Assembly: GCA_964410625.1 (NCBI GenBank)
Contig: CAYPHY010000011.1
Coordinates: 62,001 to 126,000 of the forward strand
Source of the DNA: CAYPHY01 sp964410625
Lineage (GTDB): Bacteria; Chloroflexota; Anaerolineae; Promineifilales; Promineifilaceae
Direction of reading: 5' to 3'
DNA length: 64,000 nucleotides
The notes under the pieces are model-generated. The model saw nothing but the letters and a program-made list of their open reading frames with translations, had not been told where the DNA came from and searched no databases. This document shows, one piece after another, positions 16,412-24,347 of the stretch (its first letter is position 1; each line of letters starts with the position of its first letter). Position numbers and translations under genes: made by a program.

Positions 16412-16440
16412 TGCGAGAGATTAAGAGATTAGGAGACCAG

Positions 16441-16494
16441 GAGACTGAGAGACTAGGATGGTCAAATCTCCAAATCTCCTAGTCTCTCAGTCTC
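16441..16494. repeat. GAGACT-type palindromic repeat, 18-bp perfect stem
   Basis: GAGACTGAGAGACTAGGA (16441-16458) pairs exactly with 16477-16494. It lies between aroF and the propeller gene and can end transcription. Closely related words are embedded in coding sequence at about 25990-26022 and 28262-28316. Confidence 0.75.
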
Positions 16495-16499
16495 TTCTT

Positions 16500-17537
16500 C
16501 TAAGCGTAAGCCATCTCCACCGGCCGAACCTCACGGCCGACGGCTTCGGCAATCGCTTTCATTTCCGTCACCAGTTTAGCAAACTTTTCCGGGCGCAGCG
16601 ACTGCACCCCATCGGACATTGCCTCTTCCGGCCGTGGATGCACTTCAATGATCAGACCATCGGCTCCGGCCGCGACGGCCGCTTTCGCCGCCGCCGCCAC
16701 ATACTCCCACTTACCCGTCCCATGACTGGGATCAGCGATCACCGGTAGATGGGATAATTGTTTCGCCACCGGGATGGCGTTAATGTCAAAGGTATTCCGC
16801 GTCGCCGTCTCAAAGGTGCGAATACCGCGCTCGCATAGCATCACCCGCGTGTTGCCGTGGCTCAAAATATACTCAGCACACATCAGCCACTCTTCGATCA
16901 GGCTGCTCATCCCCCGCTTCAACATCACCGGATGCTGCGACTCTCCCACTGCGTTCAGCAGCGCATAGTTCTGCATATTGCGCGTGCCAACCTGCAAGAT
17001 GTCGGCATATTCACAGACCAGTGGGACCAACGCCGGTTCCATCACCTCAGTGATAATCGGCATCCCCGTCTCTTCCCGTGCTTCCGCCAGATACTTCAGC
17101 CCCTCTTCGCCCATGCCCTGGTACGAGTAAGGGGAAGTACGCGGCTTAAATGCGCCCCCGCGCAAGATATGCGCCCCCGCTTCGCGACAAGCATGGGCCG
17201 TCTCGATAATTTGGCTGCGGCTCTCCACCGAGCAAGGCCCAGCCATAATCACCACTTCATCCGACCCGATCCAATTCTGCCCGATTTGAAATACGGTGTC
17301 TTCTGGCTTAAATTCCCGGCTGGCCAGCTTGAAAGGCTTCAACACCGGTACAACCCGGTCCACACCCGACATCCGCTCAAAATTCTCATAGGCGATGGTA
17401 CGGCCGTTGCCAATCACCCCAATCACCATCCGTTCCTTCCCTTCGGAAAGATGGACCCGGCCGCCATTTTCCTCCGCGCGGGCAATCACCGCCGTTTTCT
17501 CGGCCATCGTCGCGTCAGCCTTCATTATAACTATCAT
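16500..17537 (-). CDS. aroF: 3-deoxy-7-phosphoheptulonate (DAHP) synthase, type I-beta with regulatory N-terminus
   Basis: The enzyme condenses phosphoenolpyruvate and erythrose 4-phosphate, the first step of the shikimate pathway. Residues 1-70 form the ferredoxin-like regulatory domain (MIVIMKADATMAEKTAVI start) that in relatives confers feedback inhibition. The TIM barrel follows, with AGPCSVESR, GGAFKPRTSPYSYQG, LQVGTRNMQN, LKRGMSS, LCERGIRTFE and DPSHGTGK, covering the PEP, metal and phosphate ligands. An AAGGAGA ribosome site precedes the ATG. The chorismate mutase gene ends 31 bp upstream on the same strand, so the two probably form an aromatic amino acid operon. Confidence 0.96.
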   Translation of the reverse strand: MIVIMKADATMAEKTAVIARAEENGGRVHLSEGKERMVIGVIGNGRTIAYENFERMSGVDRVVPVLKPFKLASREFKPEDTVFQIGQNWIGSDEVVIMAGPCSVESRSQIIETAHACREAGAHILRGGAFKPRTSPYSYQGMGEEGLKYLAEAREETGMPIITEVMEPALVPLVCEYADILQVGTRNMQNYALLNAVGESQHPVMLKRGMSSLIEEWLMCAEYILSHGNTRVMLCERGIRTFETATRNTFDINAIPVAKQLSHLPVIADPSHGTGKWEYVAAAAKAAVAAGADGLIIEVHPRPEEAMSDGVQSLRPEKFAKLVTEMKAIAEAVGREVRPVEMAYA

Positions 17538-17568
17538 AATTGCACTTCTCCTTCTTAATTACAGTCCA

Positions 17569-18060
17569 CTAGAGAGTCATCGCCAAAAACTTCACCGCCG
17601 CCTCAACGGCCGAAATCTGTCGCGGCCGGACCGGGGGAACGCTCGTGCGGTCTGGACGCAGCGAGCGAGCCTCGCGCAAATAAATATGAACAATCTCCTG
17701 AGCGGTGCGTGTGGTGTTCCAATGGATCAACACACGAATGCAGCGCGGCAACCCACCCGGCACATTCATCTCATGCCCACACATCAGCGCGGCATCCATC
17801 CAGCCCAGTTGACGGGCGGCAAAGGCAGGGTAAGTGGCGTTCAAATCGGCCGTAGTCGTAAAATAGGCGCTGGCAATATCATCTACCTGCATTCCGTTCG
17901 CCTGGACCAACGCTTGCAGCAGCTCCCGCGTCGCCTCCAAAATCTCATCCTCATTGTTGCTGGAGACGGTAATCGCCCCGCGCACCCCTCGGCAGACCAT
18001 CGGCCGTGCTTCCGTTTGTGCTCCACCATGACCATTTTTACCATGCAATTGCGTACCCAT
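17569..18060 (-). CDS. aroH: Chorismate mutase, AroH type
   Basis: The enzyme rearranges chorismate to prephenate. The core shows the AroH signature VCRGVRGAITV, the middle block ADLNATYPAFAARQLGW and the active-site segment GHEMNVPGGLPRCIRVLIHWNT. The ATG at 18060 is preceded by AAAAGGGG at 9 nt. A GTG at 18087 in frame has no ribosome site. From 18060 the protein is 163 residues, longer than the usual ~125 because of an N-terminal Gly/His-rich stretch and a basic C-terminal tail. It is the first gene of the pair with aroF, and a structured RNA (18192-18356) lies upstream on the same strand. Confidence 0.93.
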   Translation of the reverse strand: MGTQLHGKNGHGGAQTEARPMVCRGVRGAITVSSNNEDEILEATRELLQALVQANGMQVDDIASAYFTTTADLNATYPAFAARQLGWMDAALMCGHEMNVPGGLPRCIRVLIHWNTTRTAQEIVHIYLREARSLRPDRTSVPPVRPRQISAVEAAVKFLAMTL

Positions 18061-18095
18061 CTTAACATTCCCCTTTTTGCTTACCACTCAAATGA

Positions 18096-18172
18096 TTTTT
18101 AGCAACGAATGAACGCGAATTTACACCAATGGTTTTTTATTCGAGGAAATTCGCGTCTATTCGTTGCAAAAA
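18096..18172. repeat. Palindromic intergenic repeat, AGCAACGAAT family B
   Basis: The left arm TTTTTAGCAACGAATGAACG and the right arm CGTCTATTCGTTGCAAAAA are inverted copies. Other members lie at 20158-20397 and 24211-24285. Confidence 0.75.
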
Positions 18173-18190
18173 TAATTCATGTGCCATTAA

Positions 18191-18224
18191 AACAAAAAAG
18201 ACGCGGCCTTTTGAGCCGCGTCTT
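18191..18224 (-). terminator. Intrinsic terminator of RNA candidate 2
   Basis: AAGACGCGGC and GCCGCGTCTT form a 10-bp stem followed on the minus strand by TTTTTTG. Confidence 0.8.
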
Positions 18225-18356
18225 GTTGAGTCTAAGAGTATTGTCCTGGCTTTGCTTTTACTTGGCGTAGCAGGGTACCCTCCCAACAGTTGCGGCTGGG
18301 TGGTTGCCAAAAAAGTAAAAGTAAAAGCCAAAAGACGGTTGATAAGCGTTCACGAT
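18192..18356 (-). ncRNA. Structured RNA candidate 2 (about 165 nt), long-hairpin type
   Basis: The minus-strand unit has a consensus promoter at 18363-18391 and the intrinsic terminator above. Its middle folds into one long interrupted helix: GGCTTT and TTTTACTT pair with AAGTAAAAG and AAAGCC, inside which TTGGC pairs with GCCAA and CCCAGC with GTTGGG. A long hairpin with internal loops is the general architecture of 6S RNA, but I cannot confirm that identity. Because aroH starts 131 bp further on, it may instead be an attenuated leader of the aroH-aroF operon. No T-box specifier or AGGGTGGNACCGCG motif is present. The remaining 18361-18496 holds nothing else I recognise. Confidence 0.6.
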
Positions 18357-18362
18357 GGCAGC

Positions 18363-18391
18363 ATCATAACATCTCGGCCGCTATACGTCAA
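18363..18391 (-). promoter_or_regulatory. Consensus sigma70 promoter for RNA candidate 2
   Basis: On the minus strand TTGACG (18391-18386) and TATGAT (18368-18363) are 17 bp apart. Confidence 0.75.
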
Positions 18392-18496
18392 GGCGCAAAC
18401 ATCAAAATTTGCACAATAAAAAGGGATAACCTTTCGTAAACTTTGACCAATGGGAGAATTCAATAACTGATATCAAAGATACTCCACTCGATATTT

Positions 18497-20065
18497 CTAA
18501 GGTTCTTCAGGCGTTGGCGGCGGTGTAGCAGTGGGGAATTGGTAGTTGGGGATCAGCGCAACGACGCGATTGGTCGCCTCAATCAATGTCTGCTCTGGCC
18601 CAAAGTAGCCGCTGAGCATCTCTTGCAAGACAATGGAAAAAATAAGCTCCTCATACACCTGCGAAATCAACTCGCCATGGCCCTGGCGGATGCCCCAGCG
18701 CGGCGCGGCCGCTACCCCCGCACTCAATTGCCTGACCACTTCTTCGCCATAAACATCGCGCAGGCTCGGTCCGCTCTCCATCAGTGGCTGCGTCCCCCAT
18801 ACGTCAATAAAGCGGCGTGGCTCCTCGGCCGTCCCCCAACGCATCGGCACCTTCCGCACCGTATCCACCGCCAGCCAGCGTTCATACCCTTCATTGAACC
18901 AGTAGCGCAGGAAGGCGGCCGCCACCTCTGGGTCTGCCTCGGCCGTGATCCCCAAATTCGTGATGTTGCTGAATCCCGCCGGGGCCGCCTCCGGCCCAGT
19001 GCCAACCAGTTCAGTGATAATCCCCGTGTTTTCCGCCAGATAGCTATCACTTGCCCCGCATTCGGCACAAGTCGGTAGCGCAGCCGAATTCAGCCCCGCC
19101 AACGCAGGCAAAATCTCCGGTGAGGTCATGATCATCCCCGTCTGCCCGGCCAAAAACGCATTTCGCGCACTGGTGTCCGTCTGCACCCCTGGCGGGCTAT
19201 AGCGGTTGATCACCGTGAAATAGCTCTGCAACGCCTCCGCACACGCCGGTTCCAGGAATAAGACCTCCCCCGCTTCATCAATCAAATCGCAGCCATTCGC
19301 CAATGCCATCTGCTCAAACGCCTGGTGGGTCGTCACCAGATTCGATTCAGTGGGAATGATCAGCCCCGTCACCAATGCCTCTAAATCATAAATCGCCTCG
19401 GCCGCCGCCAACATCGCCGCAAAGTCATCGGGCGGAGCGAGATTGCGCTCCTCAAACCAGTCCCGCCGGTAAAGAAACAGTTGGTGATACCCATCGCTGG
19501 GCACGGCTGCGATCTGTTCTTCAACCGTCACCAACTCCAACACCGCCGGATCAAACGTCTCCCAGCCCAACGCTTCGACAACAGCCGTCGCCGCCGCCGG
19601 ATCGAGAACCTCGTCGGCAGCCCACCCCGCCGTATACTCCAACGGATGCATGACGATGCCCGGCAGGGTATAGGTCGTCACCGCCGTTTCCATCAGGCGC
19701 GGCAACAACGCTGGTGAAACCATCTGTAAGGAGACGCTATAGCCTGTTAGCTGGTTAAACTCGGCCGTCATCTCATCTAACACGACCCGATGCTCCGGCG
19801 AGGTTTCGTTGATCCAAACCACCAACGGCGGTTCGCCAGCGGCCGTCGTTCCCCCCGTCTCTCCTGCTCCCGGCGTCACTTGTGCGGAAGCGGCCGATGT
19901 TGGCGCGGGTAAATACAACGGCTCCACCGTCGGCGTCGGCGTACTCAACGCCTGGGCAGTCGCCGTTGCCAGTCGCGGCGGATCACTCAAATCAAGCTGG
20001 CAAGCCGTTGTCACCGCCGCCAATAGGACAATAGTTAGCAGGAAAATCGAGGAAAATTGACGCAT
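18497..20065 (-). CDS. ABC-transporter extracellular solute-binding lipoprotein
   Basis: The 522-residue protein starts at MRQFSSIFLL (20065), giving a lipoprotein signal with lipobox LAAVTTAC. An upstream in-frame start at 20104 would put 13 residues before the signal. A Thr/Pro-rich linker follows, then a type-1 solute-binding fold (PLVVWINETSPEH, LTGYSVSLQMVSP, AGQTGMIMTSPEILPAL, AAAFLRYWFNEGYERWL) typical of sugar or oligosaccharide binders. No permease or ATPase genes adjoin it, so it is an orphan receptor in this window. The ligand is unknown. The C-terminal tail is Pro/Thr-rich. Confidence 0.85.
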   Translation of the reverse strand: MRQFSSIFLLTIVLLAAVTTACQLDLSDPPRLATATAQALSTPTPTVEPLYLPAPTSAASAQVTPGAGETGGTTAAGEPPLVVWINETSPEHRVVLDEMTAEFNQLTGYSVSLQMVSPALLPRLMETAVTTYTLPGIVMHPLEYTAGWAADEVLDPAAATAVVEALGWETFDPAVLELVTVEEQIAAVPSDGYHQLFLYRRDWFEERNLAPPDDFAAMLAAAEAIYDLEALVTGLIIPTESNLVTTHQAFEQMALANGCDLIDEAGEVLFLEPACAEALQSYFTVINRYSPPGVQTDTSARNAFLAGQTGMIMTSPEILPALAGLNSAALPTCAECGASDSYLAENTGIITELVGTGPEAAPAGFSNITNLGITAEADPEVAAAFLRYWFNEGYERWLAVDTVRKVPMRWGTAEEPRRFIDVWGTQPLMESGPSLRDVYGEEVVRQLSAGVAAAPRWGIRQGHGELISQVYEELIFSIVLQEMLSGYFGPEQTLIEATNRVVALIPNYQFPTATPPPTPEEP

Positions 20066-20157
20066 CAAGGCTTGGATTGTATAAACGCTGAACCGGCATG
20101 GCAAATACGATACCCCGACTGCCCCCTTGCGCTTCCCCTCTTCTCATGTGCATTTGA

Positions 20158-20397
20158 GAAAATAGCAACGAATGAACACGAATTTTCGCAAACAAAATAA
20201 ATTAGCCAAATTAGCCACTATGTTTGCCCTTTCAGAGCGAACGCTGATCTTCGCTGATACAACGCAGATATACGCTAGATCTGTGTTAATCTGCGTGCAA
20301 TTTTATTGTCCATCTGCGATTATCTGCGTCCTCTCTTCAGCCTTTCACAAAAATCGTGTAAATTCGCGTTCATTCGCGTCAATTCGTTGCTAAAATT
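20158..20397. repeat. Composite palindromic repeat, family B ends with CAGCG/CTGCGT interior
   Basis: The outer arms, about TAGCAACGAATGAACACGAAT and ATTCGCGTCAATTCGTTGCTA, are inverted copies of family B. The interior (about 20222-20340) contains GCGAACGCTGATCTTCGCTGAT and ATCTGCG words shared in reverse with 10562-10660. It fills nearly the whole gap before the kinase gene. No gene is seen inside. Confidence 0.7.
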
Positions 20398-20402
20398 ATC
20401 CT

Positions 20403-21545
20403 ATGATTCGCTCCAACGCCGAACAGCTACAACAACGCAACCGCGAGCTATCCATCCTCAATACCATCGCCCGCGCGTTAAACAGTTCCGTTGATCTGAA
20501 CGAGACGCTGCGCGTTGCTCTCGCCCAGGTAGCCGATCTGCTAGGGCTAAAAACGGGTTGGGTCTGGCTGCTCCATGAAGAAACTGGCGCGTCTTATCTG
20601 GCCGCCTCCCAAAACCTGCCCCCCGCCCTGACCCGCAACCCGGAAAAGATGACCGGCGGCTGCTACTGCCTGCGTACCTACCGCGACGGCGACCTCGCCG
20701 GAGCCGCTAACGTCAACGTCGTCGAGTGCAGCCGCTTGCAAGGGCTGGTAGATGGCACCGACGGCCTGCGCTATCACGCCAGCATCCCCCTCTACGCCCA
20801 CGGCCGCAAGCTAGGCGTGATGAACGTCGCCGGGACAGATTGGCGGCGGCTCTCGGCCGACGACCTGCGCCTGCTCTATACCATCGGCGACCTGATCTCC
20901 ATCGCCATCGAACGCGCCCGCCTCTTCAACCGTAGCACGCAAATTGGCGCACTAGAAGAACGTAACCGCCTCGCCCGTGAACTCCACGACACGCTGGCGC
21001 AAGGGCTAACGGCTATCTCATTGCAACTGGAATCGGCCGATGCGCTGATCGAAGATCACGGCGACCTGCAACGCGCCCACGACGCACTACACCATGCGCT
21101 GGAGCTAACGCGCATGAACCTCGAAGAAGTGCGTCGTTCCGTCCTCGACCTCCGTGCCGCCCCGCTCGAAGGGCGAACCCTGCCCGAAGCCCTGGCCGAC
21201 CTGGCCATCCAATGCGGCGTGCCAACCACCTTTATCTTGCATGGCGACGAACGGCCGCTCCCCCTGCGCGTCGAAAGCGGCATCTACCGCATCGCCCAGG
21301 AAGCATTACGCAACATCCAACGCCACGCCCAGGCCACCCACGTCCGCCTCGAACTGACCCTCACCCCCGACGAACTCCACTTGCTCGTTGAAGATGATGG
21401 CATAGGATTTGATATGGCGGCCGTCGAACACGGCCGTTTCGGTCTGGTGGGGATGAGCGAACGGGCAAAGCTATTGGGCGGCCGATTGCAACTAACCACC
21501 GCCCCCCAATCCGGCACGCAGCTTCGGGTGCTCATTCCGATCTAA
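20403..21545 (+). CDS. GAF-domain sensor histidine kinase (NarL/DesK class)
   Basis: Residues ~20-175 are a GAF domain (SILNTIARALNSSVDLNETLRVAL opening, SIPLYAHGRKLGVMNV). Residues ~185-260 are a HisKA_3 dimerisation domain with the phospho-acceptor His195 (RLARELHDTLAQG). Residues ~290-380 are the HATPase_c domain with N-box EALRNIQRHA and G-box VEDDGIGFD. There is no transmembrane helix, so it senses a cytosolic signal. Kinases of this class phosphorylate LuxR-type response regulators, but none is adjacent. The ATG lies 6 bp after a palindromic repeat and has no clear ribosome site. Confidence 0.92.
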   Translation: MIRSNAEQLQQRNRELSILNTIARALNSSVDLNETLRVALAQVADLLGLKTGWVWLLHEETGASYLAASQNLPPALTRNPEKMTGGCYCLRTYRDGDLAGAANVNVVECSRLQGLVDGTDGLRYHASIPLYAHGRKLGVMNVAGTDWRRLSADDLRLLYTIGDLISIAIERARLFNRSTQIGALEERNRLARELHDTLAQGLTAISLQLESADALIEDHGDLQRAHDALHHALELTRMNLEEVRRSVLDLRAAPLEGRTLPEALADLAIQCGVPTTFILHGDERPLPLRVESGIYRIAQEALRNIQRHAQATHVRLELTLTPDELHLLVEDDGIGFDMAAVEHGRFGLVGMSERAKLLGGRLQLTTAPQSGTQLRVLIPI

Positions 21546-21597
21546 TAGACGCAACTCATGGTATAATTGGTCAACCGAATTGTGGAGAATCTCTCGT

Positions 21598-21840
21598 ATG
21601 ATTGAAATTAGTATCAGCCAAATCAAAGGCAGCCTATCCAAATACATCAACCGCGCTGCCCACACTCGCGAACGAATCATCATCCTCAGTCGCGGCAAAC
21701 CGAAAGCAGCCGTAGTCAGCCTGGAAGACTTAGAGCGTTTGGAAGAGCTAGAGGATGCGTTGGCAGCGGCCGAAGCCCTGGATGCTTATGAAGCAGGTGA
21801 AACAGTCCCTTGGGAGCAAGTATATATTCGAGCAGTTTAA
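21598..21840 (+). CDS. Phd/YefM-family antitoxin, no adjacent toxin
   Basis: The 80-residue protein has the Phd/YefM N-terminal DNA-binding fold (MIEISISQIKGSLSKYINRA, ERIIILSRGKPKAAVVSLEDLERLEELE) and an acidic helical C-terminus of the kind that wraps the toxin. The ATG at 21598 follows GGAGAA; a GTG at 21580 is less likely. The usual downstream RelE or Doc toxin is missing: the next gene is an HNH nuclease. It is either an orphan or regulates something elsewhere. Confidence 0.85.
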   Translation: MIEISISQIKGSLSKYINRAAHTRERIIILSRGKPKAAVVSLEDLERLEELEDALAAAEALDAYEAGETVPWEQVYIRAV

Positions 21841-21884
21841 GGTTCCGCAACGAGAAGAGATTTGGTTCATAGTTCGATCATAAC

Positions 21885-22841
21885 ATGACTAGTAAACGTA
21901 CAGAGAAGTTAGCACGGCTCTTTGACAATTACTCAAAGAATTTAAGTTTTTACGCACCTCAATACGAACACACGTTTGTATGTCCACTTTGCCTAAGACC
22001 TTTTGGCAAAAGCGAACTGGACGCTGGTGAGCTTACCATCGAACACATAATACCTGCTGCACTTGGTGGAAAATTAACCACAATCACATGCAAAGCCTGT
22101 AATTCTATGGCTGGTCATAGTCTAGATGCTCATCTTGTACAAAGATTAAAAACTGAAGATATTTTGGCTGGGAAGGACAATACTGCTCTCAATGTTCGGA
22201 TCAAAGTAGGTAAGGGAGAGTTTGGTGCAGATGCTTATCTTGATCCTGAGCATAACCCTAATATCCGACTTGTTGCTAATTCATCAATTTCCGATCCCAC
22301 TCTATTTAAACTTGCAATTCAAGAATTAGAGTCTAGCCAAGGCCAAGTGCAATTTTCGATGAGCGGAAACTTCGGATATAGAGAACTGTCAAGCAGAGTT
22401 GCTGTATTGCGCTGTGCCTATCTCCTTATGTTTAGAACCTTTGGATATGGCTATATCTTATACGGAACTTTGGACAAAGTGCGAGCACAGATATTTGATC
22501 CTACTATAGAAACGGATGTACTGAGGGGATTATTTTGGCTTGAAGATGTATCTGCAACAAACGCTGTTGCAGTCCTAAGAGAGCCAAGTGAGTATCGTTG
22601 TTTTCTCGCAATTCTTGATCTGTCAACCAAAGTAAATCGCTATCTGGCAGTTGTATTACCGGGCTTAGATAAAGAAAGCGAATCTATTTACCAGCACTGG
22701 AGTAAAGTAAATACAACACATGAGATTTACCGAAATCTGAGACCTGACTTCATCTTGTATGATCCGGCATACATATACAATCCAGAACACAGCTACCTTC
22801 CAACAAAATTGTGGTCTTGGGTAAACAACTTTCAAAGGTGA
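21885..22841 (+). CDS. HNH endonuclease, AT-rich, possibly defence-related
   Basis: The 318-residue protein has an HNH/zinc-ribbon nuclease module at about residues 32-80: CPLC, then the catalytic TIEHIIPAALGG, then TCKACNSMAGHSLD, the two Cys pairs holding a structural zinc. The remaining ~230 residues are not recognised and may recognise DNA or a partner. The gene is visibly richer in A+T than the flanking genes, with different codon choice (many TTA, AAT, ATA). That suggests horizontal acquisition, perhaps as a restriction or defence nuclease. It is followed after 15 bp by the DUF4160 gene on the same strand. Confidence 0.85.
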   Translation: MTSKRTEKLARLFDNYSKNLSFYAPQYEHTFVCPLCLRPFGKSELDAGELTIEHIIPAALGGKLTTITCKACNSMAGHSLDAHLVQRLKTEDILAGKDNTALNVRIKVGKGEFGADAYLDPEHNPNIRLVANSSISDPTLFKLAIQELESSQGQVQFSMSGNFGYRELSSRVAVLRCAYLLMFRTFGYGYILYGTLDKVRAQIFDPTIETDVLRGLFWLEDVSATNAVAVLREPSEYRCFLAILDLSTKVNRYLAVVLPGLDKESESIYQHWSKVNTTHEIYRNLRPDFILYDPAYIYNPEHSYLPTKLWSWVNNFQR

Positions 22842-22856
22842 GTACGCGACTGTAAT

Positions 22857-23117
22857 ATGCCGCAAATCAGCCGTTTCTTCGGTGTTGTAATCTATATGTA
22901 TTTTAGCGATCATCCGCCGCCGCATTTTCACGCGGAGTATGGTGAGTATGAGGCTGTCTACACGATTGAGACATTGGAAATTCTACGCGGCCGACTTCCT
23001 AGACGTGCCCATAGTATGGTAATCGAGTGGGCTACTCTGTATCGTGATGAACTCAGAGCGAATTGGGGGAAAGCAGTTGTGCAACGACCGCTAGATGATA
23101 TAGAGCCACTAGATTAG
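22857..23117 (+). CDS. DUF4160 protein (toxin-antitoxin-like pair, first gene)
   Basis: The 86-residue protein carries the DUF4160 pattern: MPQISRFFGVVIYMYFSDHPPPHFHAEYGEYEAVYTIE, with the conserved HPPPHFHA core, then WATLYRDELRANWGKA. DUF4160 genes are commonly followed by DUF2442, as here, and the pair has been regarded as toxin-antitoxin-like. The biochemical role is unproven. Confidence 0.85.
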   Translation: MPQISRFFGVVIYMYFSDHPPPHFHAEYGEYEAVYTIETLEILRGRLPRRAHSMVIEWATLYRDELRANWGKAVVQRPLDDIEPLD

Positions 23118-23134
23118 AGTAAAGGAGTAGAACA

Positions 23135-23416
23135 ATGATTACATTAGGCCCATTGGTCAGAGTTCAAAAGGCAATACCACTAGATGGTTTTAAGATGCTC
23201 CTTAAATTTGAAGATGGATCACAGAAGGTCATTGACCTCGAACCCTTCCTTCATGGCCCCATCTTTGAACCAATACGCGACGACCCGGAACTCTTCCGCG
23301 CTGTGAAGATCGAAGGCGGCACGATTGCCTGGCCCAATGGCGCAGATATTGATCCTGATGTGCTTTACTACGACTTAAAACCGGCGTGGATGGAAGAGCA
23401 AGAAGTTGCACAATGA
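23135..23416 (+). CDS. DUF2442 protein (pair partner of DUF4160)
   Basis: The 93-residue protein shows the DUF2442 pattern GFKMLLKFEDGSQKVIDLEPFL, then LFRAVKIEGGTIAWPNGADIDPDVLYY. An AAAGGAGTAG site precedes the ATG, 17 bp after the DUF4160 stop. Base composition becomes more GC-rich within this gene. It is probably co-transcribed with the genes on either side. Confidence 0.85.
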   Translation: MITLGPLVRVQKAIPLDGFKMLLKFEDGSQKVIDLEPFLHGPIFEPIRDDPELFRAVKIEGGTIAWPNGADIDPDVLYYDLKPAWMEEQEVAQ

Positions 23417-23667
23417 TTGTGGAGCAAAGAACGGCAGCATTACTAGAAAACTTGCCGCCACTGGTTGCCTGTGTCATCTGGGATATTGTAAATAACAATC
23501 TCAGTTTACAAACCATCCAGTTAGCAAACTTAGCAAACGAAGCGGAATGGCAACAGTATGACATTGTGCGCTGTGTCGCGGCCGCTAATCCCCACCGTCT
23601 ACCAATCAAAGAGGCTCAAGCGCTAGTAGAAACCATGCTCGAAAAAGCCATATTTCCTATTCGGTAA
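23413..23667 (+). CDS. Small hypothetical protein coupled to DUF2442
   Basis: The 84-residue soluble protein starts at the ATG of an ATGA overlap with the DUF2442 stop, which suggests translational coupling. It is mostly helical (TAALLENLPPLVACVIWDIV, EAQALVETMLEKAI). I recognise no family. It may be a third component of the DUF4160/DUF2442 module or an unrelated rider. Confidence 0.65.
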   Translation: MIVEQRTAALLENLPPLVACVIWDIVNNNLSLQTIQLANLANEAEWQQYDIVRCVAAANPHRLPIKEAQALVETMLEKAIFPIR

Positions 23668-23672
23668 TAACC

Positions 23673-24191
23673 ATGACCCACCCACTTATCACACAACTAC
23701 GCTTCACCCGCAGCGAATTTAGACGGGCGATCAAGGGCGTCAGCGACGACGACGGCCGTCGCCAATTCCCGCCCATGAACTGCATAAGTTGGAACGTCGG
23801 CCACCTCGCCTGGCAAGAGCAAAGCTACTTCCTCTACTATGGCCAAGGCCAACGGCCGCTCCCCCACATCGAAACACAATTCCGCAGCGGTGGGCCGCCC
23901 AGCACGCCCGCCCTCAGTGAAATGCTCGCCGCCTGGGAGGAAATCACCGCAGCGGCCGATCCCTGGCTCGACGCGCTAACCAGCGACATCCTGCAACAAC
24001 CCTTCATCCGCAAAGACGGCCAACCCGGTCAACGCACCTTCGGCAACCTCCTCCAGCGCGTGATCTACCACTACTGGTATCATACCGGCGAAAACATGGC
24101 TATCCGCCAACTACTTGGTCACACTCGCCTCCCCCAGTTCGTCGGCAACATAGACGACAAAGCCCCCTACCAACCCAATCCAAATTTTTGA
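23673..24191 (+). CDS. DinB-family protein
   Basis: The 172-residue four-helix-bundle protein has the DinB_2 pattern: an N-terminal helix LRFTRSEFRRAIKG, SWNVGHLAWQEQSYFL with a metal-ligand His, and a C-terminal VIYHYWYHTGENMAIRQLLGH with further His ligands. DinB/YfiT proteins bind a divalent metal and include thiol-dependent transferases. The substrate is unknown. It starts 5 bp after the preceding small gene but has the GC-rich composition of the host, so it may mark the right edge of the AT-rich island. Confidence 0.82.
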   Translation: MTHPLITQLRFTRSEFRRAIKGVSDDDGRRQFPPMNCISWNVGHLAWQEQSYFLYYGQGQRPLPHIETQFRSGGPPSTPALSEMLAAWEEITAAADPWLDALTSDILQQPFIRKDGQPGQRTFGNLLQRVIYHYWYHTGENMAIRQLLGHTRLPQFVGNIDDKAPYQPNPNF

Positions 24192-24210
24192 CACGAATGA
24201 CAAGAGAACA

Positions 24211-24285
24211 TGCAACGAATTAGCGCAAATTATCGCGAAAATGTCCTAAATTCGCGCCAATTCGCGTTAATTCGTTGCTAAAAAT
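24211..24285. repeat. Palindromic intergenic repeat, family B
   Basis: GCAACGAATTAGCGCAAATT and AATTCGCGTTAATTCGTTGC are inverted arms of the same family as 18096-18172. Confidence 0.75.
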
Positions 24286-24312
24286 TTCTTCCCCAAACGC
24301 TCACAAAATCAA

Positions 24313-24341
24313 TCGACAACGGCCGCTCCACGCGCTATAAT
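24313..24341 (+). promoter_or_regulatory. Strong sigma70 promoter for the small RNA/leader before rocD
   Basis: TCGACA (24313-24318), a 17-bp spacer and a perfect TATAAT (24336-24341). Confidence 0.75.
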
Positions 24342-24347
24342 ACAAAC

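Noticed and set aside
18192..18356. Cobalamin riboswitch or T-box, because of GCCGCAACTGT and AGGGTACC
   Set aside because: Only short matches occur. The B12-box (GCCACTG/AGCCAGG context), the T-box AGGGTGGNACCGCG and specifier features are absent.
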